Shown piece by piece: positions 31,782 through 43,849 of a stretch of 64,000 nt of DNA. This DNA is from Symbiodinium natans (Eukaryota; Sar; Dinophyceae; Suessiales; Symbiodiniaceae). Location: positions 412,850 to 476,849 of the forward strand of contig CAJNDS010002345.1 of NCBI GenBank assembly GCA_905221605.1. The letters are read 5' to 3'. The first letter of the stretch is position 1. Every line of letters starts with the position of its first letter. Under the pieces are notes generated by a model. That model worked only from the letters and a program-made list of their open reading frames with translations. It made no database searches and was not told the DNA's origin. The translations under genes and the position numbers were made by a program.

Positions 31782-34090
31782 TTATGCAAGGCGCCGCTTC
31801 TTGTGAGACTTCGCTGCAAGAAGCAGTCGGAAGAGCTGCTTTACGAGTTCAGGGTTCTCCTCAGCGATGCGGTCCAGGTTCTCCTTTGCAAAAGGCATCT
31901 ACACTACCCAAAGCACCCCGGCGAAAAATATGGCTTTCCATAAAGGGGTGGCACCCTGGAACATGAAACTTCTGTGTAAAAATAAAACAAACCTGAAAAA
32001 AAAAACCGAGGCCTGCTGTTGGTCCAACAGCTCGCAGCCGTTGGCCTTGATCATGTCGAGGCAGGCCATCTCTAGCAGCCCGCCCGTGCCTACGGTGGGC
32101 ACGGAAGGAACAAAAAGGCCTGCAGAGATAGACGGCCCTGTATGTAAGCCGTTATAAGCCCCCTGTAAACCCGACCAAAAACACAACCTGAAACAAGAAA
32201 TGGCAAGAATAATCAGAATCATAATATGAACTAAACAGGACAAGGGCGCCGGTAACCTGCCCCAAGAACTTGAGCACGTTGTCGGCGCAAAGCAGGTTTT
32301 CCAGCTCGCTCTCCGCCTTCACCAGGAGCTCCTTGAGGCCGTAGCGGTCGGCCAGGCGTCCTAGCCGTACAGTTGGTGAGGTTTTTCCCAGGTTTCCCTA
32401 AAATCCCTCAGGCTGAAGCCAACCCTAAACCCGACAAAGTTCAGACATGCGGCGCACGGCGAATGCCAGGACCTCATCTCCCCGCGCCAGGAAGGTCTCG
32501 GACAAGAAGAAGGTCAGGATGGCGCTGAAGGAGCGGACGTCGGCGTGAGGATCCGACCGCAGGTCGATCTCGTTACTCTGCGCCTCCTTCCATCGCGGCT
32601 CGGAGAGCATGTCCCTGAAGTACTCTGAACGTGCAATGAGCACCCGCTTGTCAAAGAAGATGGGCTGCGCATCGCGCAGGCGAAAGGTGACGAAGGCCTG
32701 GGCATTGAGTGAGGGGCTCTACCGAACATGTAGCACAGCTGTGGGACACCCTGAGACAACAGGGCTCCCTCGTGACCTTCTCCTTATCTTTACGGTTTGC
32801 AGGGGAGTCCCGTCCCTCAACCTCAAAAAAGCCCCCCTCCCCCGCCCCCCACCCACAAAAGCAAAAAGCCGATGAGGCAACCCAGAGGCGGGGTCTTCTG
32901 TGAAGTCCATGGCTGGGAAGCTGCTGCTCGGAGCCTCCTCGAGTTCGCTCCGCCTCGATAAGCGCGATGCGCGCGCGCACAAGCGCGACGTGCGCCCCGA
33001 AGCTCCGGGGAAAGAGAGGGGAGGAGAGCGTGCTGGGAGCTTAGATGCTTACATAGAAAAAAGGAAACGGAAGTAGGTATAAGTATATGCAATAGAATCG
33101 TTCATCTACATCTACATCTGTTGCTATATGTATGTATCTACGCACACGCAAACATCACACCTACATGACGTGACTTGGATGTTATGTTACATTACATTGC
33201 CTGCATGGGCCATGTCCCGTCCCTATGACTCCTATAGGACTCCTATGACTCCCGGATGACTCCCGGAAGCTCCTCAAGGGCAGTCTGGCGGAAGCTTCGA
33301 GCATGAACTCCCCTTTGCCGGTCAGCCATCTGCTCGGGTCCTGCACGAAGGTATCCCAGCCCAAGCAGGCATGGTCGGCTGTAAATGTGTGACTTGAGGA
33401 CTTGCGCATCCACCAGGTCTCAACATACCCCCCGTGTAAGGCCGCGATGTCGAATCGCACGTCACAAGACCACTCACTCTCGGCCATGTGCGAGGGTGGG
33501 AGGAGCTCGAGGAATGCGCTCAGCGACCCTGCATGGGCTGAGTTGGTTCCCTGAGGATAGACTTTTAAACGCATCTGAAAAGAGCCCACGGGGCCCTGTG
33601 TGGTGGAATACTCTGTCTGTCCTGGCGCATAGCATTCCAAATCCTTGACCAGCATCTCGACCTTATACCAGGCAGCAGCTCCTGCAGGTGGGGGTGGAGA
33701 CGAAGCTGCATCGACCGCATCCTCAACTGGTGATGCCTCGGCTGCATCTTCCATCTCATCGGAAGAGCTCTCAGGAGTTAATGGCGGCAGCGATGTTGGC
33801 ATCGAAGGGATCAAAGGCGCCATGGGGACAGCACTCACAGTACCGGCACTCGAGGAGAATGCTGCTGGCAGTGCCGGGAGCGGGGTTGATGGTGTCAAAC
33901 CCGTCCCGAGGAAGGATGGCGTTCCTGGCGTTCGCCCCACGGAAAACGGTGAGCTCCATGAGGGTGGCGGTGGCCCTCCTGGTATTCTCCCTAGCACGAA
34001 TGGACTGGCAGGCGTCCTACCAAACATCGCAAGCTCCGGAACCTCTGTATCCCCAGCTTGCACTGAGAGCCTACTCTGGGCCACTTGCAT
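31782..34090 (-). CDS. MATH-BTB protein, multi-exon
   Basis: Exon 1 begins near 34090 after a clear acceptor (TTGCCTTCGCAG). It encodes a Pro/Ser-rich leader with repeats of FGRTPASPFVLGRIPG type, then a MATH/TRAF-C fold (SFQMRLKVYPQGTN, LSAFLELLPP, W at CLGWDTFVQDPSRWL) ending near 33290. The BTB/POZ exon at about 32443-32700 reads TFRLRDAQPIFFDKRVLIAR then SEYFRDML. The following exons at about 32270-32365 (LADRYGLKELLVKAESELEN) and 32037-32118 (LLEMACLDMIKANGCELL) match the BACK-like helices after BTB. The last exon, 31782-31897, ends in a Lys/Arg-rich tail and TAA. Such proteins usually act as substrate adaptors for cullin-3 ubiquitin ligases. The usual HK pair of the BTB core is DK here. 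A small exon near 32900 is possible. Exact donors were not resolved. Confidence 0.8.
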
Positions 34091-34483
34091 CTGCGAAGGC
34101 AAGACAAGGAAGCTTAGCAGGCTTTCACATCTTTCCTCCACATCACCGAAGCACGCTAAGAGTTCGAAGCCGAGCTCAACTCCTCTCCTACCTCTATGTT
34201 AGCCACTATTATGCAGCCCACGGTACAAGATCCTGACCTGCCACCAGAAACTCGTCCCAAAGCGTGAAAGGCTATGACACCCTCAGGCTGCTTTCAAGCT
34301 CCTTGAAAGGGCAAAGGTCGTTTTTCTGTGTGAAGCTTGGGGCTTCGTCTGGCTCGGGTTGCGTCACTCGGCGCCGTCTCTGATATCTGGGGATGAGGGT
34401 TTTGGGGCATTTCTCAGCTGGCCCTCGCAGGGCACTCAGGCTTTAAGGTTTCGGTAGCCAAGGGAGCAGACTTAAAAGAAGCA

Positions 34484-34487
<4 letters not shown>

Positions 34488-34520
<33 letters not shown>
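34488..34520. repeat. CT dinucleotide microsatellite
   Basis: About 16 CT units in the spacer between the MATH-BTB gene and the CHASE/TIR-like gene. Confidence 0.95.
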
Positions 34521-34522
<2 letters not shown>

Positions 34523-34739
34523 TTTCCCGGCACGTGCACACTTGCATGTCGCGTGTCAGGGGAAAGCTGCACGTCGAAGCCATGTACACGGGAACAACGG
34601 GCAGACTGGAACGAGTAGAGCGCAGGGTATCTGCAACCTCCTCGAGAAAAAAACACAGGATCTCTCTAGGAATTCGGATCCTTTTGTAGGATCCCTACAC
34701 TGCGGTTGTCCCATGCTTGGGGCCTTGAGCCCCAAGAGG

Positions 34740-35107
34740 CCTGTGGTGAGTTTCGCTCGGGATGCAGGAGCCCAAGATGGCGGAAACCTGGAGTCGCTCC
34801 GCCTCGTTCAGGGCGGAGTCTTCCTCGAACATGCTCTGGAGGAGGGGGAAGTAGCCCTGGAAGAGCTCCCGGCGCTGCAGCCCTCGAGAAGCATGATATA
34901 CGCAGCATGGGGCGTCATATAGTGCAATCCAGTAGAATATAGCATCATAACATGTATGATTGCAGGACAGGTTGGGATCTAAGATCGAACTCACAATATA
35001 ATATAACTTAATGAAGAATAACATAAGACAATACTCTAGTATAATATAACATAATGATAATAATATGAAAAATAATGGTACTGATGTTGCGCCCTCTTTA
35101 CTGTGCG

Positions 35108-35155
<48 letters not shown>

Positions 35156-38100
35156 TGAACAATCGAAGCCGATTTCGTCGCTCTTCATTCGGTCCACGGC
35201 TTTAACGGGTGTTGCATGATTTTTCATAGGGAGGAGCTTAAAGGAATGTAAGAGGGACAGCGAGGCTCCGCAATTGATTCTCCTGACTTCACCCGGAAGA
35301 TTTGACTTAATAGGCGACCCAAGCGGGCACCCCCCAAGTCACCGGTCCTGAATAGCCCGGCAAGCTTGACAAGATTCAGGAGGCCCCTACACAACTACTA
35401 GACAGCCTACCACTAGGAGAAGCCCAAGAACATTCGACCCTCTTGCCTTCCACGCTGGCGTAGCTGAAGTAGCTGGGAAAATACTTCTCGCGATCTTCTG
35501 CCAAGCGCTCCATCATCCTCGTTGCCCAAGCCCGCGCTCGGCCTCCCAACGCAAACGGGCTTTAGGGGTTTAGGGCTTTAGGGGCTTCGGGCTTAGGGGG
35601 TTAGGGCTTTAGGGGGTTTAGGGGGTTTAGGGGTGGCTGTCGAGGGTTCAGCTCGAAACAGTCTCGACCGTCTCCCCACAGGTCCTCCCTGGGCCTTCGC
35701 CGTCCCTTCGGATGGCCATAAGGCGCCAGCAAAGTCCCAGGAGCACTGCCCGGATCTTCTCACAGTCACACTGCTGGCCCTCAGGGTGTCGCATGGAGCA
35801 GCAGCTGAAGTAACCATCGAGCACCTGGCGGAAAGTCTGGGGAGCAGGAGAAAATGCGCCGAAACGCTGCGACAATCTTACGAGGAAGGTCCTTTCGAGG
35901 TGCTTCTTTGAGGAAGGACGCCAGCAACTGCTTATGTGCAGTTTGTTGCCCGGGAAGAGAGTTTGATCCAAAGTCTCAGGGGGATGGTGCTCGGCGAAGG
36001 AAGTCGTCAGCAGTCGTCAATTCGTTTCGATCGAGCAGCTCTCAAAAAAAGACATTCTCCTGTTTTCTTTCCCGGCCGCCTAGATTGCAGATAGTCAAAC
36101 CATGAAAAGAAACAACCTGCACAAAAAGCCCTGTAACACACCGTCCGCCTGAAGGGTGGCCTCCTCGTCCCAGTCAGCGTCCATCAAGGTTTTGCCGTCG
36201 CAGGCGTAGGTTGCTTCCTCTTCGGCGCCACGGCGACACTTGTAGCTGAGCAACTCCAGCCTGGACCGGAAAATCCCTAAATCTCTACCTACGAATAGCC
36301 GGCAGAGCCCTAAACCCTCAACCCTACTGACCCTCCCCAGTATCCTGAAAACCCTGAAAGAAACCCTAGGGGTGTAAACCCTAAAGCCCTGTGGCCTGCA
36401 CCAGGCTCGCGAGCGGTAGGTGTGCATGTCGAGAGGCCGGCCGGTGTCCGCATGGGTGCACTTGGGCGCTACGGTCAAGAAGACCGAACCTTAGTTGTCC
36501 AGTACCTAGAGGAACTAGAGGTTAACCTTTGGGACTATAAGGGGGGTTGTATTACCCCAAAAAGGTTAAAGGGTTACTCTACTACTAAGGAACAGTTCGA
36601 AGCATACACCGACAGGGAGTTGATTGCAGATTGCTGGAGGAAGGCATTGGCCTGGGGAATGGAAGTGTAGTCCTTCGCAGGGCAGGAGCAGACATCAGCA
36701 GACCCCTTACCCGAACCTCACCGACACTGACGCTTTTGACTTTACTTCATTTCCGCACATGTCATCCCTGTCCACCCAGATGAGCCCACACTCGATGCCC
36801 TTCTTCCGGAAACCATCAATGGCAATGTGCATGGCTTGGTACTGCACGTTCTCCGGGTCAGGGTGGCGAAACCCAACCCCTTAGAAAGGCCATCAACAGA
36901 TGCTCTACAAGACTGTGATCATGAACAGCCAACAAGCTACACACAAATGATCGCCAAGTAAAACTGAAAGACGCTAAAACTGACATACAAGAGCTTGAGA
37001 AAAGGAGCATTGGTGGGAAATGAAAACTACCTCCTCGGAGGCAAGCACGCGGCTGATATCTTCAGGGAAATCGAAGCACCTCAGCTTGCCAGTTTCCCGG
37101 GCTTCTTCATGCTGGACCAGCCTCCCCATCCTCAAAAAATTCTGGCACTCCACCAGGTACATCGGGAACTGGAAATGGTTCAAGTTCTCCACGGAAGAGC
37201 GGATGGTCTCCACCCGTTTTTTCTCCAGGTACTTGGCCAAGTCCTCGAGCTTCAGAGCATGCCTGCGCAGGCCCAGGAGAATGCCCACCCCCAGGGCGGC
37301 TCCCAGGAAGGCAGTGGTGGGGAGGATCAGCAGCAGCTGTAGCCAGAAGTGCTCGGAAACAGCGGGCCAGCCGTCCACCGGCACGAGCAAGAGTCTCCAC
37401 TGGAATCCAAACTCCTTGTTTGAGTTGCGCTATGAACTTTCTGACCCTTCCTGACATGCCTGCGCACTCTACTTATTCTACGCTTGCATGCTTTGATTCA
37501 TCAGCGGCCCGCCCCTCCCCCCCCCCCCCGCCCTCCCATGAACTCAAGCTGAACGCAGGCTCCTCCACGGCAACCATGGCCTCCACCGCCTTGTGGAGCG
37601 CTTCCGTCCTGGCGGACCGAAGCCAAACGCCACCGAAGTCCACCACGGAGGGGTGCGGGTTCAGATCCTCGAGCTGGAAAGCAAAGGCGGCGATGCCGGG
37701 CACGGCCTCTCGCGCCCCGGTTTCCAGCGACGCCAGATCCGTGACGTTCAACAAATCGTCCATACGCATCAGCAACGTCGCAAAGCCCCAGAAGTACGTG
37801 GTCTCGCCATCAAGGTCCGGGGGGCCTTGGAAGGAACAGCCTGAGTCGGCCCGGTCGCGGAACTCAGGGAGGGAACAGGTGCGTGTGTAGTTTACACCAT
37901 CCGAGGCCACAAACCACTCATCTGGGAGGTATTTGGGCGCATGGCGGCTGAAGATTGGACGCCGGGCGATGGCTGCCACACCTCCCTGCAGGAGCTTCAG
38001 TGGGCCCACCACTTGGGTCGTCCTTGCCAGAACGGTCTTCAAGGCTCCATCCTTACGTGCTGGATCCAGCAAGAGGGCGTGCCCTAAGGCAGCTCGGTTG

Positions 38101-38585
38101 TCTTGCGTTTCATCCACGAGAGGATAGATGACCTGGATGGTGCCGAAAGGGGCCAGCTGAAGGTTGGAAATGCCCTTGTAAGTCCGAATCAGGCTCTCGG
38201 CCAGCTTGTCGAAATCCTGCAAACTGGTCCCATACTTGTCGACTGCAACTATGGCCTCCAACGCTTGCAGGGAACTCACTGAAGTACGGATCTGTCGCGT
38301 GATGTCACCTGCGTGGGTTTGCGCCACATAGACCACGGACTTCTGCAAATGGCCCAGCAACCTGGCGTCTGAAGAGGTGAGGTTGTAGACGCTCACGCCC
38401 ACAATCGCCAAAATCACGGCCAGGACTGCCCAAAACTCCTTCCAGCGCATCCACAACGGGATCTGGGCGGATTTTTCTAGTACGGGCGGTATGGCGTTGA
38501 CACGGCCCACTTGCAAGCTCTCATATTCCGATCGTGCAGAGACTTGCCGGGACCTTGGGACGCCGGCCACTCCAAAACAGGCCAA
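34740..38585 (-). CDS. CHASE-domain membrane receptor with TIR-like cytoplasmic domain
   Basis: Exon 38585 to about 37545 has a membrane span (FWAVLAVILAIVGVSVYNL) and then a CHASE sensory domain (LGHALLLDPARKDGALKTVL, GGVAAIARRPIF). The next exon, about 37436-36998, completes CHASE (FGFQWRLLLVPVDGW), adds a second span (LLLILPTTAFLGAALGVGIL) and starts the cytoplasmic part, ending EEVVFISHQ. Small exons continue it: 36752-36871 (PDPENVQYQAMHIAID, IWVD), 36595-36669 (YTSIPQANAFLQQSAINSL), 36413-36482 (APKCTHADTG, TYRSRAW), 36143-36262 (RLELLSYKCRRG), 35690-35845 (CSMRHPEGQQCDCEK, LGLCWRL), 35446-35535 and 34740-34885. The order of SHQ, PDP, QY, SIPQAN, AP-H-DTG and RxWxRLE motifs is typical of a TIR-superfamily-like domain frequent in dinoflagellates. 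Ligand and output are unknown. The first coding exon may lie further upstream. Confidence 0.72.
35108..35155. repeat. Run of 48 C
   Basis: An uninterrupted poly-C lies inside what should be the last intron of the CHASE/TIR-like gene. Its exact length is likely to be uncertain in the assembly. Confidence 0.95.
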
Positions 38586-39101
38586 AAACCCCCACCCCCA
38601 AAGCCCTTCGCCTACCCTTCGCCTACACCTTGCCTACCTTCGACTGAAAGGCTGCACTGCCCACTGCTTAGCTGTTTGCAAGCACGGGCTACACCGCCAC
38701 CATCAGATCGATATCAGGGTCATTGAAGATGTCCGACGGGCGTCGCGGCGTTGCCGCTGCCGGACTGCTCATGTCCAGGAGTGTGCTGTGGTCGGCCAAC
38801 AACCTAATGGCCTACGAAACATGCCCTTTTTGGGCTGAGATGCTGCAGAGGTGCAATCACTATGCCGCCCGTTCGACTCTTTGCACGCCTTTAGCTCTCG
38901 CTAGCAGTTTTGGGGGCTGGTCCGAGGTTGAAATGCAAGCCAGTTTAAGAAGCAGGACCTGTCTGAAGGGTTTGCCGGCATGAGCGGCATTCAGTATGTG
39001 TACCCCTGCAAAACCCCTGAAAAAACCAAGCGCTTGAAGGGAGATGGTAGGTGCCGCAACCCTACGAAGAGGCGTTAGCTGCAAACCCTAGGTCCGAGGC
39101 C

Positions 39102-40412
39102 CTAATTAAAGGGAGCTATTGGCCGCCAAATTCGAAAAAAGAATGACACGAGACGTTGGGACGTCACTGTTTTGCAATCAGAACTAGGAATTCCCTGTAG
39201 CGTTTTCCTACGAAACGGTAAGAACTGCAGATACTTGAAATGCTCGAAACCCTGAAAATCCCGCACAAACAAAGCTTGCTCCAAGAACTTGCGAATGTTC
39301 GGCCCTTTTTGGCGCGCAACTTGCAAGGCCCTTTGTGATGCTTCTCTCATTCCTCCACGGACGCTTTGGGCAATCCCCCACACCGCTCCTTGGCGAAGGC
39401 CCTCAAGAAGGGCAATCATCAGGGCACAGGTGCCCCCGGCGAAGATGCCGATGAGGAACACAAGGGCGCGCTGTGTCGCCCTGGATCTGCCCCAGTGCAA
39501 GTCGTTGGCAATGAGACGGGTAGTGAGGCCAGTCATGGTCAGGGCGAGCAAGATCTTCCGGACTAAACGCTCCACTTCCCATGCTGCACACTCGGGCCGG
39601 TAGGCTTGCACCAAGGATGCCACAAGTGGCTCCAGCGGCTCGCAGCGGTGCCGCACTGCATGGAGCCAGCTCCCTGCCCCCAAACCCAAGGCGACGACGA
39701 TGGTCAGCAGGACTGCGAAGATCCGCGAGGGAAAGTGGGAGGTCATGTGTCGCCCTGGGGGCAGGAACTCCATGTAAAACTCAACCCCCCTCAACATCTG
39801 TAGGCCGGAGCCGGAAGGTCACCAAGTATTTGCCGAAGCCGGCGATGAAGGCCGGCAGGAAAACGTTCACCCCAACAACTAGGGCCAGCCAGCCACCCTT
39901 TGCTGTTGCAAGCCTTGCCACAAGTACTGCAGGCCAGATGCAAAAAAAAAACATGTGGGCGTTCATCATTTCCATCAAACACTCGCAAGACATGCTGACG
40001 CCGCCGGAGCTTTGCCCCTGCGAAGCGATGGCTGCTGGAATGTTCGTGTCTGCATCGCTCCCGACATTGCGATGCCGGAGGCAGCGAAGGACATCAGCTG
40101 GTTGAGAAGCGTTGCACTTTCTGCCCGCTGGCCTTTGGCGCCGGCGACGCTCACAACTGCAGAGATGAAAAGGGCCAGGTTCTTGATGAGGTAAAAGGCG
40201 ATGTACCAAACCACGTGATGCCATGAGCTAGCACATTCCACGCACTGCAAAACATGGTTATCTCCACGTGCATACCCCTGCGTGCACATCGCTTGGATCT
40301 CCTGCACTGGCTCACCAAGCTTGGCGCTGGCGTTGAGATGACCACCGAAACAGGCCAGCTCGCTGGGGCAAGGATCGCTCCACTTCCAGGTAACCATGTA
40401 GCCTGGTGGCAT
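39102..40412 (-). CDS. Multipass membrane protein with Cys-rich ectodomain (partial model)
   Basis: Three minus-strand islands form a plausible unit. About 39990-40400 carries a Cys-rich stretch (CPSELACFGG, CTQGYARGDNHVLQCVECAS), then a span (VVWYIAFYLIKNLALFISAVVS) and NQLMSFAASGIAMSG. About 39795-40000 adds two spans (MFFFCIWPAVLVARLA; LALVVGVNVFLPAFIAGFG). About 39230-39780 adds more (IFAVLLTIVVALGLGAGSWL; LVFLIGIFAGGTCALMIALL). Cys-rich repeats followed by a multipass region and an NQL..F motif are seen in large protist surface proteins with ephrin-receptor-like (GCC2/GCC3) repeats, so I suggest that family. More 5' exons must exist beyond 40412, where LINE relics begin, so the gene may be broken there. 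It could also be the 5' part of the CHASE/TIR-like gene. Confidence 0.5.
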
Positions 40413-40749
40413 GCGGAGTTCGATATGTGCGCAGAGGATGCGGGGATGCTGGTGTCGCTAATGTTGGGGCATGCAATGCAGCGGGCCAACCTCGTTGGCC
40501 TCGAGGCGGGTATGCCCCTCCGGGCACGCTTTACTGAAGCTTCTCGTCAAGGCTGTCTCGGCCCTCCTCACCCCGCGGGCAAAGCAGCTCCTGCACCTGC
40601 ACCTGTTCGGCTTGCAGCTCGCAGCCCGGCACCTTCATGCAATCAAGTTTTCTGATTTTTTTTTTTTTGCCACTCCTTTTACGACCGCAGGAGAGTGTCC
40701 AGGTCGGGGGGGGGCTCCTAATTACGTTCACCTAGGCCGCGGCTCGGCC

Positions 40750-41395
40750 TGCCCCACAGCAGGCGTGTTGGGCCCGCGCGGCGCGCCCCTGGAGCGGGCG
40801 GCCGCGAGAGTCTACCGCGAAGCAGGCGCCAGGGTTGCCAACAATGTCCTCCTCCGCGACATGAACCTTGATGTACCGCTGGCGGACGCTCGCCGCATCG
40901 AGGTACTGGCCAACGGCCTCCCCCTCTACCAGGGAGCGCAAGTCGCGGTTGATACCACGCTCGTGAGCCCCGTCTCGCGGGACGGTTCGAGGCTAGTTCG
41001 AGCGCGGGCAGATCGCAAGCCAGGAGCGGCCGCTTCCGACGCGGCTAGAAACCTACTCGGAGCTCTTGGCGGCCCGCCGCTGAAAGCTGGTCGTCGTTGG
41101 GCTGGAGGTGGGCGGGAGGCTCACGGCGGAGACGGTCACATTCCTCCGCTTGCTCGCCGATGCCCGTGCCCGTGCGGCCCCAACACGCTTGCGACCCGCC
41201 ACGCGCCAGGCTAGCGTCCACAGATGGACGGGTTTGTTGGCGGTGGCGGCGCAGCGCGCGTACGCATCGTCGCTCCTTGAGCTCCCCCTTGTAAGCACGG
41301 AGCAGGGCGAGGGCGACGCGCCTCCCTTGGGGGACCTTCTGGCACAGGCTCGCGAGACTGAGCAAGTCTCCAACAGCCGCCTCCCGGTGGTCACC
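40750..41395 (+). pseudogene. LINE-like C-terminal domain, decayed copy 1
   Basis: Plus-strand reading gives GPRGAPLERAAARVYREAG, DMNLDVPLADARRIEVLANG and AVDTTLVSPVSRDG, then switches frame to GGRLTAETVTFLRLLADARA and WTGLLAVAAQRAYASSLLEL. The same order recurs in three other places nearby. I recognise it as the region downstream of reverse transcriptase in dinoflagellate LINE-type elements. The frameshift makes it non-functional. Confidence 0.7.
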
Positions 41396-41454
41396 CCAAA
41401 CGTCGAGAGCCCCACCGCAACAGCCGGGCGTTGGCGATGAGGCGATCCGATGTT

Positions 41455-41740
41455 ATGCGCGACAGCAAGCTGTTGATGCCCGTGACGCGGGCGGGCGACG
41501 CCCAGCCCGGTGCTGACGTGCATCCCGGTCGGGCTGTTGATTTCGCTGCCGACGCAAACGCTGCGAGACCTACCCCGAGCGCGCGCTCGCCACTGCCGCT
41601 TGGTGGTCGTCGGTGTTGAGGTTGGGGGTCGGTTTGGCGGAGAGGCGGCCACTTGGCTCCAGCTGCTCGACGGGCAACGTCCATCGGACGTGCAGGCGGC
41701 CATGCGAGCGACAGTGCGTGTGGCGTGGGTGGCAGCTCCC
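41455..41740 (+). pseudogene. LINE-like C-terminal domain, decayed copy 2
   Basis: The fragment reads LLMPVTRAGDAQPGADVHPG and, in another frame, CRLVVVGVEVGGRFGGEAAT. It is homologous to the middle of copies 1 and 3. Its N-terminal half is missing. Confidence 0.65.
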
Positions 41741-42247
41741 GGTGATGGGCCCGGCAGGGGCCTCGCTAGTGCCCCCGGCAGGAGCGCCTCAGTAGAACCA
41801 GTTAAGCACTGATGGCCGGACTCTGGAAAAAAGGTGCGCTAAAAACGCGGCGCGTATGGAACGCAGCCGGGGAGGAGCCGCAGGCATCGCTGACCTGCAG
41901 GCTCCCGATCGATCCCGCTCCCCGGGGGGCGTGCCCGGCAACGGGCGAGGAGGCGGAGGAACTGTGCTGCTTCCTCCCTCCAGCCTCCGTGAGGAGCTCT
42001 GGGTAGGTCCGCTCCTTTGCTCAGCGGGCGGTGCGGAGGGCTGCTCCTTGTGTGTGTCGTTGGTGGCGGCATGGCTGGCCCGCCGAGTCCAGAGGCGAGA
42101 CGAGGGTAGTGTCGACTGCAAGCATTGCTCGTTTCCCACGAGCTCGGGTTCATAGCCAATTATATATCCGTGTTCGCACTTGTGATCCGCGCCTGCCGTC
42201 CCACGCAGCATGGCAGTTGCATCCGCGATGCAAGTAAGTAGAAAAAA

Positions 42248-42248
42248 A

Positions 42249-42301
<53 letters not shown>
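42248..42301. repeat. AAGT tetranucleotide microsatellite
   Basis: About 13 perfect AAGT units between LINE relics 2 and 3. Confidence 0.97.
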
Positions 42302-42624
42302 CCTGCATGCGCGTAGGCGGCCTTTTGGAAGATCAGGCAAAGACAAAGCATGTCTTGGCATCTTTTTCGGATTCCCCCGCAAAGCACTCCGCAACGCATC
42401 CCGCAAATGATGGTGGCGCTGCATTTCTCTGTGCCGCACCGCATGGGCTCGCAGTTCTGCGCTTGTCCGTGCCCAGGTTGGCTGCCCGCACCCCCTCAGC
42501 AATGTGCACCGCAGCCACAAACGCCTTTGCCGTGCTCCCAGAGCCCGCTACTGAAGGCTTCACTTGCAACACAGCCCAGCACAGTCAATGCTACGCAGCG
42601 CACAGATTTGAGCGGCCCTCACCG

Positions 42625-43250
42625 CAGGCCGGACCGCACGCCGGGCGCGCCGTCACAGCAAAGCCGACAGCCGCGGAGCTCCTCATCCCACCAGCCCAGT
42701 TCCGGGTGCTGCTCCTGCGCCGCCTGCGGCTCCCGCTGCAGCCGGTCAGCGTGCGCCACTTCCGTTGTCCTGGCTTTTTTTTTTCTCGTTGCCGTTTGAG
42801 CGCGCGGTTGCCCGTGCGTGCTGGGAAATGGGAGGGCGGGTATGCCACAACGTGCGACTGGCGGATATGAATGTCGATGTGCTCATCGCAGACGCATTGA
42901 GGTTGTGGCCAACGGCCCTTCGCTTTGGAACGGAGCACAGCTCGCCGTTGACGCCGCCATCGTCAGCCTCGTTACCCGCAGGGCGGAGGCGCAGCTGGAT
43001 GCTGATGTTCGCCCCGGCCAAGCCGTCGACGCCGCAGCGCGCCGTAAGCGACAGCAGACGTGCCCCGAGCTCGCGCGCACCCGGCGCAGCCGCGCTTGGT
43101 GGTCGTCGAGGTTGGTGGCCGCTTTGGAGCCGAGGCCGCCCGCTTCCTCCGCCTCTTGGCCCGGCACCGCGCCGACGGCGCCCCAGCTGCACTCCGACCG
43201 GCGGCGGTAGCAGCGCGCATATGCCAGTTCCCTCCTTGAGCTGCCGATGG
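42625..43250 (+). pseudogene. LINE-like C-terminal domain, decayed copy 3
   Basis: Motifs in order, across at least three frames: GRAVTAKPTAAELLIPPAQF and RVLLLRRLRLPL, then FERAVARACWEMGGRVCHNV, RLADMNVDV, RRIEVVANGPSLWNGAQLAV, and finally EVGGRFGAEAARFLRLLARH. This is the longest of the four relics. It lacks the Cys/His segment expected between the first and second blocks. Confidence 0.65.
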
Positions 43251-43338
43251 ACAGGGAGTGCCGCTTAAACGCCCGACGCGCTGGCTGGCATCGTGCTGGC
43301 ATGGCTGTTTTTCGCACCAACACGGGCGTGATCATCGT

Positions 43339-43735
43339 GCGGGCATGCTGGCCACTCGCACGCACTGGTGACACATTCAAAAAGAATCGTACTAGCATGG
43401 ACCTTTTAACGGCCATTCGCGCGCACTCGTGACACGGACGTAATCAATCGTTCTGATGTTTGTGACCGCTCGCACGCCCTGGTAAAACGGGCCTGATCAT
43501 CGCGCAGGCAAGGCAGCCACTCACACGCACCGGCGACACGGCCATAATCATCGTGGCGCGCGCCTTTTGCAACTGCAGACGACAGTCAGAGAGTCGGGGC
43601 CACCTACGAACTTATAAGGGGCGCAAAAAAAAAGGCGCTCGCCCGGGGCTGCCTGCCTAGTACTGGGGCAGCGGCAGGCGGCTGGGGATGATTACGTGCA
43701 TGTCACCAGTGCGTGCGAGTGGCCAACATGCCCGC
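43339..43735. repeat. Inverted repeat flanking degenerate short repeats
   Basis: 43339-43373 and 43701-43735 are reverse complements with one mismatch in 35. Between them lie further variants of the phrase CACTCGCACGCACTGGTGAC at about 43410-43560. It sits between LINE relics 3 and 4 and could be the arms of a short non-autonomous element. Confidence 0.8.
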
Positions 43736-43849
43736 GGGAGTCCTTGCTGGGCGGCCAACGACCGCCAGCCGCGCCCGAACCGCGCACACATGGCGACACA
43801 CTGCGGGGATGGCAACGCGCCGCCGTGGCCTGCCAAGACAGTACAGCAT

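Noticed and set aside
41053-41703. A 216-codon minus-strand ORF
   Set aside because: It is the antisense shadow of the plus-strand LINE relics, which carry recognisable motifs.
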